Assembly (NCBI RefSeq): GCF_037325665.1
Contig: NC_090250.1
Coordinates: 827,692-891,691 of the forward strand
Origin: Littorina saxatilis
Lineage: Eukaryota > Mollusca > Gastropoda > Littorinimorpha > Littorinidae
DNA: 64,000 bases
Reading direction: 5' to 3'
Position numbers and translations under genes: made by a program. Under the pieces are notes generated by a model. That model had not been told where the DNA came from and ran no database searches. It saw only the letters and a list, made by a program, of their open reading frames with translations. Numbering within the stretch: the first letter of the stretch is position 1; every line of letters starts with the position of its first letter. This document shows, piece by piece, positions 31,361 to 42,999 of this stretch.

Positions 31361-33163
31361 AGAAGGGCAAAGCCCATACGACTCACATGCTTTACACATT
31401 TTTCCTACCAAAATACATGTGACCTTGACCCAAGGTCAAGGTCATCCAAGGTCATGCAACACAAAGCTGTTAATTCAAGACATAGGAAGTACAAGTAGAG
31501 GTTACATGCCGAGTCTCAGTGATTATCAAAAATAATGGTCGAAGTTAGCGGATCATGAAAAATGCGAGCTTTAGCGAGCTTTTTCATGACCGCGAACTGA
31601 GACCATTATTTTTGATAATCACTGAGACGAGGTGTGTAACCTCTTTATTCCTCCTTTCTTCAGTTATTCAAAGAAAAGAGGAGTTTTTTTGCGAAAGTTT
31701 GATCGAATCCTATTCTCTCAACCAGTCAACCTGCGCAGGCGATCGATTAATGCGCGGTTGTATAGTTCCGTGCAAATCATTCCATTCTGTTAACACTTCT
31801 TGTCAGTTTTCCTATTTTAGGCTAAAATCAAGTACACAGATATGCTGTTATTCTGCTGTGGCGGCAAAGGCAGATATTGTGTGTTCTGTATATGTTTTGG
31901 TATCGCTTAGGGTAATGTTTTTTCGTCAAATGGGACTAGCAGACGAACTTTTGCACCCGTGTTCCAACGTTAAAAACTGTATGAAGTTCCGTTTTCCGGG
32001 GAAAATAGTGTATGAAACCCCTTTATGTTGTTTAAATTGATGAGATGTGTGCATTTGGTTGCGTGTGATCTGTTTATTAAATGAAATATTGTTGAAAACT
32101 GACCGTCGGATTGCAGTCTGTTGTCGAAGGAACTGAGTGAAAAGAAGGGGAACTACTCTTGTCGCTAGACAAAGTATGAGTTACTTGCCTTGGGAAATTG
32201 CTTGTGATGAACGGCTTGAGCCACGGCAGATGAGATTCAGAAAACAACCGAACTCATGGATTTTATATGGAGATTCATGTGTTCAGGCCTGTAGTTGTTA
32301 ATTTAAATGCGGTATGTTTGTATTGTTTGCTCCAGAGATGTATACTTCGTACATTAGAGCGTTCTGAACTTTTCAGTCGCAAAAAGTAGTACCGAAACAG
32401 AACAACCTCTCAACCCATTGCACTATCGAGGATTCAGGCTGTTGCTGGGTCGTTATTTGTTTGGTTGCTGGGTCATTATCGAAAAATAACTACCCCTACA
32501 AGTTTACAGAGGTAAAGAAGCAGAGGGGGGAATAATGGTGCTTATTGGCTCTTTCTACCATGAGATATGGTCACTTTTAGTGGTTCACTACCTTATTTTG
32601 GTCACATTTCATAAGGGTCAAAGTGACCTTGACCTTGATCATATGTGACCTAATGTGTCTCATGATGAAAGCATAACATGTGCCCCACATAATTTTTAAG
32701 TTTGAAACAGTTATCTTCCATAGTTCAGGGTCAAGGTCACTTCAAAATATGTATACAATCCAACTTTGAAGAGCTCCTGTGACCTTGACCTTGAAGCAAG
32801 GTAAACCAAACTGGTATCAAAAGATGGGGCTTACTTTGCCCTATATATCATATATAGGTGAGGTATTGAATCTCAAAAACTTCAGAGAAAATGGGAAAAA
32901 TATGAAAAATAGCTGTTTTTTAGGCAACATTTATGGCCCCTGCGACCTTGACCTTGAAGCAAGGTCAAGATGCTATGTATGTTTTTTGGGGCCTTGTCAT
33001 CATACACCATCTTGCCAAATTTGGTACTGATAGACTGAATAGTGTCCAAGAAATATCCAACGTTAAAGTTTTCCGGACGGACGGACGGATGTCCGGACGG
33101 ACGGACGGACGGACGACTCGGGTGAGTACATAGACTCACTTTTGCTTCGCATGTGAGTCAAAA
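31361..33163. mobile_element. Composite repeat with ACTCACATGC / GCATGTGAGT ends
   Basis: The left piece (31361-31500) and right piece (about 32530-33163) share CTTGACC/AAGGTCA runs and end in inverted ACTCACATGC motifs. The right piece has a (GGAC)n tract at 33076-33113. Between them sits another element that starts with a palindrome at 31498-31644 (GTCTCAGTGATTATCAAAAA and complement). Outer class unknown; no convincing gene inside. Confidence 0.55.
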
Positions 33164-33165
33164 AG

Positions 33166-33914
33166 CCACTAGTGTCTGTTCAGAAGTTAACTCATACAAA
33201 AATTCCCATTCTGCACTCACACACACACACACACACAGTCACATGACCCCTGGGTTCTCTAGACAAAAATTTAAAAAATGAGCAAACAAAAAAAACACAC
33301 TCCTTACAGTGTTACACTCCATCAGTTTTTGCATTCCCTGGTATATTATCTACGTACATATGGTTTACCCCCACCCCACCGCCCCCCCCCCCCCCCCCCC
33401 CCCTCCTCTGTTTCTCCTGAGGATGCAAAATCACACAGGTTATATTTCCACAGTAGAGACAGCATTTAAAAAACTCACAAGCTTTGCTGATAGTTATCTT
33501 TAGATCTACAATCCACAAAAACCGTGTGTACAGTATAACAATTATTGCGTGTTTTCTTTAAAATACAAGATAAGATCTCATTTATATCACGAGGAAGATC
33601 ATGGTACATGATAAATGCTGTAAAAAGAGAAACATTGTGCAAAACTACAGAATACGAAATCTGTTATTAGCCAGATTTCTCCAGGAATGTGTCTTAATGT
33701 TGCAGTTAAAAAGATACATGCTCATGCATAATGGTCAGATGAACAGTCAACAACAGCAACAATTAAAATACATCAATAAAGGTTTTGATCAATAATGTCA
33801 CCGGAATAAATTGCATGGAAAATGAAAATAATAAAATGCCTCAAAAGACACCAGTGAATAAATCATAAAAATACCTCAAAAGACATGAGGCAATTATTAT
33901 GCACATCTCTTTTT
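33166..33914. other. Non-coding stretch with simple repeats
   Basis: Holds a short (AC)n tract near 33220, a poly-C run at about 33380-33405 and AT-rich unique sequence. I see no exon with good splice sites. Confidence 0.5.
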
Positions 33915-34779
33915 ACATTTAGTCAAGTTTTGACTAAATGTTTTAACGTAGAGTGGGAATCGAGACGAGGGTTGTGGTGTATGTGCGTGTGTGTGTGTGT
34001 GTGTGTCTGTCTGTGTGTGTGTGTAGAGCGATTCAGACTAAACTACTGGACCGATCTTTATGAAATTTGACATGAGAGTTCCTGGGTATGAAATCCCCAG
34101 ACGTTTTTTTGATAAATAAATGTCTTTTATGACGTCATATCCGGCTTTTCGTGAAAGTTGAGGCGGCACTGTCACGCTCTCATTTTTCAACCAAATTGGT
34201 TGAAATTTTGGTCAAGTAATCTTCGACGAAGCCCGGACTTCGGTATTGCATTTCAGCTTGGTGGCTTAAAAATTAATTAATGACTTTGGTCATTAAAAAT
34301 CGGAAAATTGTAAAAAAAAATAAAAATTTATAAAACGATCCAAATTTACGTTCATCTTATTCTCCATCATTTTATGATTCCAAAAACATATAAATATGTT
34401 ATATTTGGATTAAAAACAAGCTCTGAAAATTAAATATATAAAAATTATTATCAAAATTAAATTGTCGAAATCAATTTAAAAACACTTTCATCTTATTCCT
34501 TGTCGGTTCCTGATTCCAAAAACATATAGATATGATATGTTTGGATTAAAAACACGCTCAGAAAGTTAAAACAAAGAGAGGTACAGAAAAGCGTGCTATC
34601 CTTCTTAGCGCAACTACTACCCCGCTCTTCTTGTCAATTTCACTGCCTTTGCCATGAGCGGTCGACTGACGATGCTACGAGTATACGGTCTTGCTGAAAA
34701 ATGGCATTGCGTTCAGTTTCATTCTGTGAGTTCGACAGCTACTTGACTAAATGTTGTATTTTCGCCTTACGCGACTTGT
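33915..34779 (+). mobile_element. ACATTTAGTCAAG repeat family, copy 2
   Basis: An 865-bp relative of 23325-24111 with the same start palindrome, the same ACTGGACCGATCTTTATGAA block and the same CGCCTTACGCGACTTG end. Confidence 0.85.
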
Positions 34780-36590
34780 TTTCTTTTTGTTGTTGACAAA
34801 ATGACATTACAATGTTATATTCTAGAATGAAAAATGTTCAATAACATGCCAGAAAAAAGCACACATTTTCCCCACATTTCTTAGTTTTGAAAACTAAAGG
34901 GGGGAGTTTACGTCCTCTCAGAAACTATTTCTATTTGGGACAAGAGTTGGTGATACGCTAGTTTTGAAGCCGTGAAAATGCCTTAAAATACACAAGAGAA
35001 TAAATGTCTAAGTGCACAAGAAAACCTGGTGTGATGCACTGTGTCTGTGACCTCTTTTTTTCTTTGTTGTTGTTGACAAAATGAGATTTCAATGTAATAT
35101 TCTAGAATGAAAAATGTTGAACAACATTCAAGAAAAAAAACCCACTTAATTTGTCCATGTTTCTTAGTTTTAAAAGTTCATGCTCCTGAAACACGCAAGG
35201 ACCCCTTGCCCAGGTTTGTGGAAAGTACTAAAAATAGCCTGCACTAAGTTTTTCTGTACGCTGTCACAAATGATCAGCCAGAAACATTGCACATGAAAAT
35301 TGTCAGACAAATAATAACGCAGGAAATTTGGAATGCTTTTCCGGTCAAATGTTGTCTTGCGAGTGATGCCTAGCTAATTACACATGACCTAAACTGGAGT
35401 TCTGATTGGCTTTTCCTTATCAGGCAAGTGGGTCTCTAATTGGTTCTTAATTATCATATACCCCCTCTAGGAAAAAACTAACAATTGCCCCGTGCCATCA
35501 TAAAACCTTTTGCGGAACAGCAAAATTTATAAATGTACATATATATATACGCGAAACTGCCCAAAGAAAACAACAGTAAATAAATTATCAGTGTGATGCA
35601 TGTACTGGCAAACTATGGCAAATAGAAAAAAATGGTGGAAAATACTCTGTCAGAGTTTTCAAGGGCTGTGGCAGAGTTGTCACCCACCACCTGATGTTTT
35701 TTTGGAGAGAAAAAAAAGCATCAGATTGAGGAGGCACTGCATAAATGAGAGTTTTGGCTTGAGATGATGCCTCCTTTAAAAATACAAATGCATATCGGTT
35801 GTCTTTATTCACTGGGGTGCCACGCTAGCTTTGTTTCTTAGGCCGAGGTGCACGAAGTAAAATTTGGATGACACCGAACTGGGTGGGAACAAGTCGCGAG
35901 TCTGAGTGGTTGAAATGGCAACAAATCTTAATTTCAACCAATCCGATTGCCTAGCATCCATTCGGGTGGCATCCACTTTGGCTTCGTCAACTCAGCCCTG
36001 GCCAGTGCTACTGCGTTTTTGTCTTGGCATCCGGGGGCGCAATTCTACCATACCCCATAAAATTAAATAGACCCAACAGAGTTTTTCCCACCATAGTTTA
36101 TTGCACTAAAGACATATTTGAGGCAAAATCGCCTGTAACCTGTCCTTGTAACGAAGATTCCTCGTACATTTTACACAAATAGACAGATTTTCAGCAGATG
36201 TGGCGCATAAAGCTGTACTAAAACACTGGCTCGCAGATGAGGGTTAAAAGGCAAGGATGCAATATCTACAGTCACGGATCCATGGGCTTACTAAATTTGG
36301 GAAAAATAATGCATTACATTCAGCCAAACGGGTAAACAAAATTGGAAGAAAAAAACAGGACCAATAGAAGAGTTTGTTGAAAAAGTAGTTGACTTAGAGG
36401 TGTGAGCTTAATACTAAGCTTGGTGATTCCAGAATGACATCTACATTCCACATGATTCCACATAATGTCTAAAGCTTTGCTAAAATACTTGCTATCAGCT
36501 GAAATAGAAAATGCAAACATTGAAACATTTACAGTCATAAACCTACGGGCTTGCAGAAAACCGCCTCTATTTTGTAGAAAAGTGTGCATA
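34780..36590. other. Intergenic, hairpin MITE only
   Basis: AT-rich sequence. The only structure I can support is a hairpin element at 35842-36000, beginning GGCCGAGGTGCACGAAG and containing GGTTGAAAT / ATTTCAACCAATCC at the apex, which is a relative of 2337-2485. Confidence 0.5.
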
Positions 36591-36600
36591 ATACTCAGCC

Positions 36601-36934
36601 TGGGCGGGGATGTAGCGCGCTGGATTTGTATCCAGTTGGCCACTGTCTGCGTGAGTTCGTCCCCACGTTCGGCGAAAGATTTATTTCTCAGAGTCAACTT
36701 TGTGTGCAGACTCTCCTCGGTGTCCGAACACCCCTGTGTGTACACGCAAGCACAAGACCAAGTGCGCACGAAAAAGATCCTGTAATCCATGTCAGAGTTC
36801 GGTGGGTTATAGAAACACGAAAATACCCAGCATGCTTCCTACGAAAGCGGCGTATGGCTGCCTAAATGGCGGGGTAAAAACGGTCATACACGTAAAAGCC
36901 GTGGGAGTTTCAGCCCATGAACGAACAAACAAAC
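36601..36934 (+). mobile_element. Full-length tRNA-headed SINE with 10-bp TSD
   Basis: A 334-bp element flanked by perfect ATACTCAGCC copies (36591-36600 and 36935-36944). The head holds a weak A box (TAGCGCGCTGG) and a B-like box (GAGTTCGTCCC). The body contains AATCCATGTCAGAGTTCGGT and GGCGGGGTAAAAACGGTCAT, and the tail is GAACGAACAAACAAAC. Fragments of the same 3' body occur at 22326-22412, 37946-38168 and 46870-46999. Confidence 0.88.
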
Positions 36935-37568
36935 ATACTCAGCCCAATTTTTTTTTTAATTCAAACAGTCAGCAAATTTGCAAGAGGTTCCTGAAAAAAG
37001 GAAACTTTTGAGCGTGATCTTTGCAAAGTTTGGCACAATACTGAACAACCCCAAAGCAGGTAAGACCTACTCAAGAGGTCTCTACTTTCAAGGGAGCCAT
37101 TACTTCTAGGCAGCGATCACCGACTCCGGGAGATGCATGCATAGTATTTTTATTTATCCTACATACGTGATCGTGAGAGAGACACTCGTGAGATAATAAT
37201 CGTTCAAATTACACGTGTGTATATCATGTAAATGAGGTCATGTCAAGCAAGTCTGGCAGGGACCTGTTTTTTCACTGCTTATGATGCCAAAGTCACCAAG
37301 ACAAACGTCATTATAGAAGAAAAAAATTGCGCTCGCTAATTACCCTCGATGAATTTTTAGAACTAACACGTCCGCCACACTTTCAGAGTGACGTTTCTTT
37401 ACTTTGACGTAATAGATTGCACGAGGCTTTAGAAGAGATCAAGGTTCCAAAACAAGCGTCTCCAAGTTAGCTGCCTCGACTGCAGGACATTTTCAGTAAA
37501 ATACACGTAAGAACAGTATGTAGAATCAGGGACCTATAGTAGAAATATAGGTCTATGGTAGAATAAAC

Positions 37569-37945
37569 AGAATACTACATGGCTTGCTGTTTCGTACCAG
37601 GTTTACACTCGTTGCTTTTTCAAATAGTGAACAGCTCGCTTTCACTCGCAGTTCAACATTTCTGTATCTGTATCTGTATCTGTCTGTTATGCTGCACTTG
37701 TAGAACAAGTCATCCAGATGTCTGGCATTGTTGCAGCGGAGTGGGGGGTGCGCAGCTAGTTCTTTATCGTCGTCTGGCTACTGCCAGCGCCGACTTGAAG
37801 CTCTCGGTCGATGCCGAGGTTACAGTTTCTTCATCTAATTGGTTCCAGGCCACTACAGTCTTTGGGAAAAACGAATGTCTGTATTGCTCAGTGTTACAGC
37901 TCGTGTAAATCTGGTACGACACAGCAAGCCATGTAGTATTCTCTA
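37569..37945 (-). mobile_element. LINE 3' fragment with inverted flank
   Basis: Minus-strand translation shows HSFFPKTVVAWNQLDEETV and STESFKSAL, the end of a LINE ORF2 protein. Inverted copies of about 42 bp (37569-37611 and 37902-37942, AATACTACATGGCTTGCTGT) bracket it, which could reflect 5' inversion during insertion. Confidence 0.6.
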
Positions 37946-38168
37946 TGTTTCTATAACCCACTGAACTCTGACATGGATAACAGGATCTTTCCTCGCACAC
38001 TTAATTGGTCTTGTGCTTGCGTGTACACACGACGGGTGTTAGTTCACTAGCAGGTCTGCACATAAATTGACCTGGAAAATCGGAAAAATCTAAACCCGCC
38101 AGGCGCAGCCGGGATTCGAAAACTCAACCTTCCGTGGTGGTTGTCTTATCCGCTTGGCCACTGCACCC
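37946..38168 (-). mobile_element. SINE fused to the end of the raftlin-like exon
   Basis: On the minus strand it starts GGGTGCAGTGGCCAAGCGG (A box TGGCCAAGCGG) with a B box close to GAGTTTTCGAATCCC, and goes on to ATCCATGTCAGAGTTCAGTG. Its first bases continue directly from raftlin-like coding sequence. Confidence 0.75.
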
Positions 38169-41063
38169 GTCAAGAGGTCTCTGAAAGAAGAGGAGACTTT
38201 TGAGTATGACCTTCCCAAAGCTGGGCTGTAACACAGAGTGACACTCCACCACACAGGCAAGCTCCCACCCCCGGCTCCCCATGTCACGGATCACCGGCAT
38301 CCAGTCATGTGTTGACTGAATCCCAAGGCCTGCCTTGACTGCCTTGAGGGGCACCAGTTGTTCCACCATGGTGCCTTCATACAGCGGGCTGGAATCCTCC
38401 GCTTTGGATTTCGGCTTCTCAAAGATCCACAGCGCGTTGGTCTCAATGGCTCCACACAAACGTCTGCGGAGTTTGGGTGGTGTCCGCATCTGTTGGCACG
38501 TAATCACAGAGATCTCTTTAGACACTGAAAATAATCTCAGCTTTATTTTGACTTCACCTTTTTTTTTTAAATTATTACCGAACTTTCGGGACTATAAGGC
38601 GGTTCCTTATATAGGGCGCAACCCCCACTTTTGAGGTAAAATTGAGAAAAAACATCACATTAGGTGTTTCCAGTCTATAAGCCACACATCAAAGGAAGAA
38701 TACAGAGTGGAAATATGTGTGCTCTGTGTGTGCCGGGAGATCAAAGGCAGGTCCATTGTGATAGCTGGGTGGCCTTGTTTATAGACACTGACCTTCTTCC
38801 CAGGGGTCAATGACCCAGTTTTAGCTATGAGAGGTGGTTCCCCTGTCATATCTGAGGAAACACTTGCTGCACCGGGGTCAGTGACCGAGTTTAACCTATG
38901 GGGCGTCTCTTTGATCTTTGCTGTCTTGAGAGGAAACTTGGCCAGGGTAGTACCTAGTAGCTGAAACATGCATTATCACAAGTTGTTTGACTGGTACTCA
39001 GGCGGTCTCTTTGATGTCTGAGATGAAACTTGGCCTGGGATTTCTATTTTAACAACACATAGGGCGCTTTCGCAGGGGTCAAGATTGAGAAAAAAGTTGC
39101 AAAATACGGTATACGTTATTTGTATTTTTGGGAAAAATATGACATTTTACACAGATCGAGACAGTCAGTGTTCCTCCGTGACCGCGCCAAAAATACAAAT
39201 AACAGTTATGTATCATTGATTTAAGTTAGAAATCCTTTATCTCTTATGATTGAACGCACACAAACATGCACTATTTTTAAGTCAGGGCTAGCTGTCTAAA
39301 TAATAACAATAACAATAACAATAACAGCACTTTATTGTCCATTAAAATATTACATAAAAATGGAAATTTTTCTTCGGCACACCCTGTCTGCCTGTAAACG
39401 ATTATAACAACAATTGTATAGGACGACACACATAAAACATAAAACATAAAAGGGATACAATCAAATATGACATTGCACTATGTAAATTTACCCTCTCATA
39501 TCACAGGAGTTGGGTTTCACAGCCGAGTAATCACATTACAAATATTTCCCACACACCTTCACATGTACACATTGTTTGTTTTTTCCCAGCCGACCAGCCT
39601 CTACGTGATGCGAGAAGAATTTAAAATGGTGACTGCAGAAGGCAGGAATGACTTTTTAAACTGGTTTTTGCGTGCCAAAGGGACCTTATAACGTTTACCT
39701 GAAGGGAGAATTTCGAAACAGGGGTTGAGAGGATGGATCGGATCACGGACAATTTTGAGAGCTTTCCGCTTAATGGCAGCTTCGTAGAGACTGGTCAGCT
39801 GTCGTTGGGGTTGCCCAACAAGCTTGCTAGCCGTCGCAACAATGCGGTGGAGTTTAGCTTTGTTTTTAACATTTGTGGTACCATACCATGTCACAATGTT
39901 AAAAGTCAGTATGCTTTCAATCAAACTGCGATACACAAGTTCCATAACACTTTGATTGACATTAAAATATTTAAGCTTCCTGAGAAGAGAAAGTCGCTGC
40001 TGAGCTTTCTTATAAACAGCATGAACATGATCACTAAAAGTCAGCTTATTGTCACTTGAAACCCCAAGATATTTGAAGGTTTCCACAAGTTCAACTTCCT
40101 TGTCGCTTATTCTCACTTTTTGGGGACCACAATTATCACTCTTTCCTCCAAAAATCATTTCTTTTGTTTTGCCTACATTCAACTGCAAGAAACTGGACTT
40201 GAACCATTCATTCAGAAGATCAACTTGGGTAAAATACTTTGACAAAGTAATTATGAGCTTTACTTGGACTCAGACGTCACATGGCTCTAAGAAGAAAATT
40301 CCAATGTTCATTCAGTACATAAAGTATTAACTTGATATGACTGTCAGGCAAGACACACTGACCAAATTTTGCGAGAGCCACAAACTGTACTTGTAAAACT
40401 AAAGAGATACTGGTTTGGAAAACGGCAAGCAGAATCACTGAAGTCGAAAGGGAAAGAGTAAGAAAAGGCTGATGTGGAAGACTGTATGTGCATGTTTAGT
40501 AATAGGTCCTACGTAACTCATATAATTCAGATTCTTAGTGAGAGTTGTTCCCCTTATAGCGCCTCTAGGGTTAGAACTAACAAGCTATTAACCCAGCATG
40601 CTTTTTGCACTTCTGTTATTGCGTCATGCCAACGAACATGTGCCATTTTTTAGTTGCTGACTGGAAATTAAAAAAACTCTGTCGCAAGTACTCGTACAGT
40701 ACCTGTTCAACCATGGGATAGTCGATGTAGATGTCAATGAGCCTCCAGCCTTGGCTGAGGTGGGAGTTGAACGTGGCCATCCAGTCGCACGCGATTTTGG
40801 GAAAGAAGATGACAAATGGGCCGCTGAACTCTATGCGCACGGGCACCAGGGCGATGTTGTACATGTAGCTCTCGCTCGGCACAGGGCACGGCACCTCAAA
40901 GAACATGTCCACAGCATTGTCTGCACATATAACAAATCCTGTACGCATGTGCACAAAGATCAACATACATGCACACGAACAGTGTGACACACAGTGACAG
41001 ACAGTTGCACACACTCACAGAGACAAAAAGTGATACAGGGACACACACACACACACAAACACA

Positions 41064-41101
<38 letters not shown>

Positions 41102-41275
41102 ACACACTCACACTCACACACACACAGAGGGGTGGGGGCTGCGGAAAGAGAGGGCCCAAAGAAGGAGAACGTTTATTCATGTTGCAGGAATCAGCTTCAC
41201 AAAATGTCAGGTATATGAACTTAACTGTCAGCCTTCCGATGTCTGAATGTAAGGTATCACGTGATCAAAAATGTC

Positions 41276-41312
<37 letters not shown>

Positions 41313-41670
41313 TATACAACTTCTGATGGAGAGCATAGCTGGTACGTATTACATTCAGGTGAAAAAATGTAGAGAGGCAGGTAAAAGCATACCAAATCAT
41401 ATCCTCTCTCATAAAAAAAACCCATGCCTACCATCTTTGAATTCAAAATGTAACAGTCCATTCCTACACTATACAATCAAATATCTACAGATATGACCAT
41501 ATTCAGCACACAGACTTCTACTGCATTCAAACTGTAGACTGGCCATGTATCACTAAGCATGCAGACAACTTGGATACATGTATGATAGTGTTAGCCAGTT
41601 AGTGTCACTTGAGTAAAGGGTATTAAAAATAAAATAAAAATAAAAATAAATATCTTTGCAAAACGTGTGT

Positions 41671-41710
<40 letters not shown>

Positions 41711-41728
41711 CGTGTGTGGTGTGTGTGT

Positions 41729-41766
<38 letters not shown>

Positions 41767-42642
41767 CATTATTGATCATTGGGACATTGGAAGGCTGATA
41801 GTTACATACACCTGAATTGCTCTGAAGCTGGTTCCCCAAACATAAATAAACGTTCTCGTTCGTTTAGCTTTCCCTCTCCGCACTCCCCCCATGACATCCT
41901 TCCCTTTCACCCCCTCCTCAATATGACAAATTCCAAGATATTGGGGGGAGAAAAAAAAAGTACTCACGTGGGCTGTAACCACAGGTCAGTTGTCTGGTTG
42001 TCTGAGTCCTGCAATGGCCTGTCACTGTAGCACAGACCAGACGTTCGCCGTTTTGCGTATTCCTTGCGATGCAGTCCACTAGGGTGTTAGTGTTAACCAC
42101 ACGCTTGGTCTCAAGGGTGAACGCTCCTCCGAAGTTAACCAGCGTCTGAAACCAGCTCCTGTCCACGCGGAGCTGCCACGAGATGGGGTCTCCGTACCGC
42201 TCTCCCAGGTTAGGGTTCATGCGGAAGTAACCTTCACAATAATAATAACAATAATAATAAGAGTATTTATATTGCGCAAATCTTAACATAGTTCTAAGCA
42301 CCTAAAACATAAAAAATAAATAAAAATTAGACAATTACAAAGTAATGTACATGATGAACATTTAAAAAAATCAATTACTCTCCATTACAATAACAATCGT
42401 TGCATATGCATTTGAAGGGGGAAACAAAGATCTACAAATGAACGAAAACAATCACGTAATAGTTATTATACTGAGGATATTTCAATGATGCAAAGTTCTA
42501 AGCGCCTCACAAAATACCTACACAAATAAACAATTCTGTACACAATGTAAATTCAAATATATATCAAAGTAAACTATAACAATTTACAAACGATCAATTT
42601 TACAAGTCAGATACACAAACTGTTATGAACTCAAGTATGCGT

Positions 42643-42692
<50 letters not shown>

Positions 42693-42985
42693 ACACCTTG
42701 AAAGATGACCCTCAAGCCCTGGCTGAAATAGTGGCAGCTGATGTCTCCCGGGGCCCGGCCGAAGTAAAGCATGCGGTAGCGCTTGCTGTACTGCTCGCCC
42801 AGCATGGCGTACAGCTCGTCACACTCCATAGTCACATTGACCTTTGGGCGGCACAAGCTCTCGCTGGAATGTTCCAGGACCACCTGGGACCCCACCAGGT
42901 AATAGTCCACGTTAGAGCCGGCGTCCGACATCTGCGCTGGCTCCGGGGGCGGTTCCCATTCCAGTGTACTGCTTCGGACCCCCAT
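38124..42985 (-). CDS. Raftlin-like protein, four exons
   Basis: Raftlins are lipid-raft-associated membrane scaffold proteins. The exons are 42985-42697, 42231-41968, 40920-40703 and 38489-38124, all GT-AG with joining phases (1, 1, 0), giving 378 residues. I see two or three related segments with a hydrophobic GW(R/E)L core: SHLSQGWRLIDIYID in exon 3 and GSRGWELACVVE in exon 4. Exon 4 resembles the raftlin stretch from FIFE through VVEQ to FLQRP (here WIFEKP, TMVEQ, LFFQRP). The N-terminus MGVRSS fits an N-myristoylation signal (Gly2, Ser6), as in raftlins, but lacks their palmitoylated Cys3. The start is the first ATG of the exon, six bases after a second possible acceptor. After FFQRPL the frame runs into a SINE and stops 14 codons later. 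The family call rests on memory of motifs; another family with this fold is possible. Confidence 0.6.
38577..39104. mobile_element. Pogo-like non-autonomous element
   Basis: The left end ACCGAACTTTCGGGACTATAAG and right end TTGCAAAATACGGT are inverted relatives. The interior holds GAGTTTAACCTATGGGGCG, shared with the element at 4717-5578. It lies in the last intron of the raftlin-like gene. Confidence 0.6.
39299..40250 (-). mobile_element. LINE (L2/Rex1/CR1-like) 3' end
   Basis: Open frame at 40245-39601 (214 residues), the C-terminal half of a LINE reverse transcriptase and its tail: QVDLLNEWFKSSFLQLNVGK, TFKYLGVSSD, AQQRLSLLRKLK, SLIESILTFNIVTWYG and LPSGKRY. The 3' UTR ends in a (TTGTTA)n-type tail at 39299-39325. 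It is 5' truncated near 40250, typical of incomplete reverse transcription. It lies in the last intron of the raftlin-like gene. Confidence 0.85.
41040..41128. repeat. (CA)n microsatellite
   Basis: CACACA tract with CACACT variants in a raftlin-like intron; a shorter pure (CA)n follows at 41280-41307. Confidence 0.9.
41664..41766. repeat. (GT)n microsatellite
   Basis: Two GT blocks separated by GAACGTGTGTGGTG, in the raftlin-like intron left of exon 2. Confidence 0.92.
42236..42560 (-). repeat. Retroelement-like repeat with (TTA)n tail at a splice acceptor
   Basis: On the minus strand a TTATTATTATTG tail ends some 8 bases before the acceptor of raftlin-like exon 2 at 42231. The block contains two related TTCTAAGC(A/G)CCT motifs (42292 and 42496) and GTATTTATATTGCGCAAATC. 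Confidence 0.5.
42643..42694. repeat. (CA)n microsatellite at a splice donor
   Basis: The donor of raftlin-like exon 1 (CAAG|GTGTGTGT, minus strand) is itself the first part of this GT/CA tract, so the intron begins with a microsatellite. Confidence 0.88.
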
Positions 42986-42999
42986 ACTGACCGCTGAGG

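Noticed and set aside
31555-32040. 161-codon open frame
   Set aside because: Overlaps the palindromic repeat at 31498-31644; no recognisable domain and low-complexity composition typical of chance.
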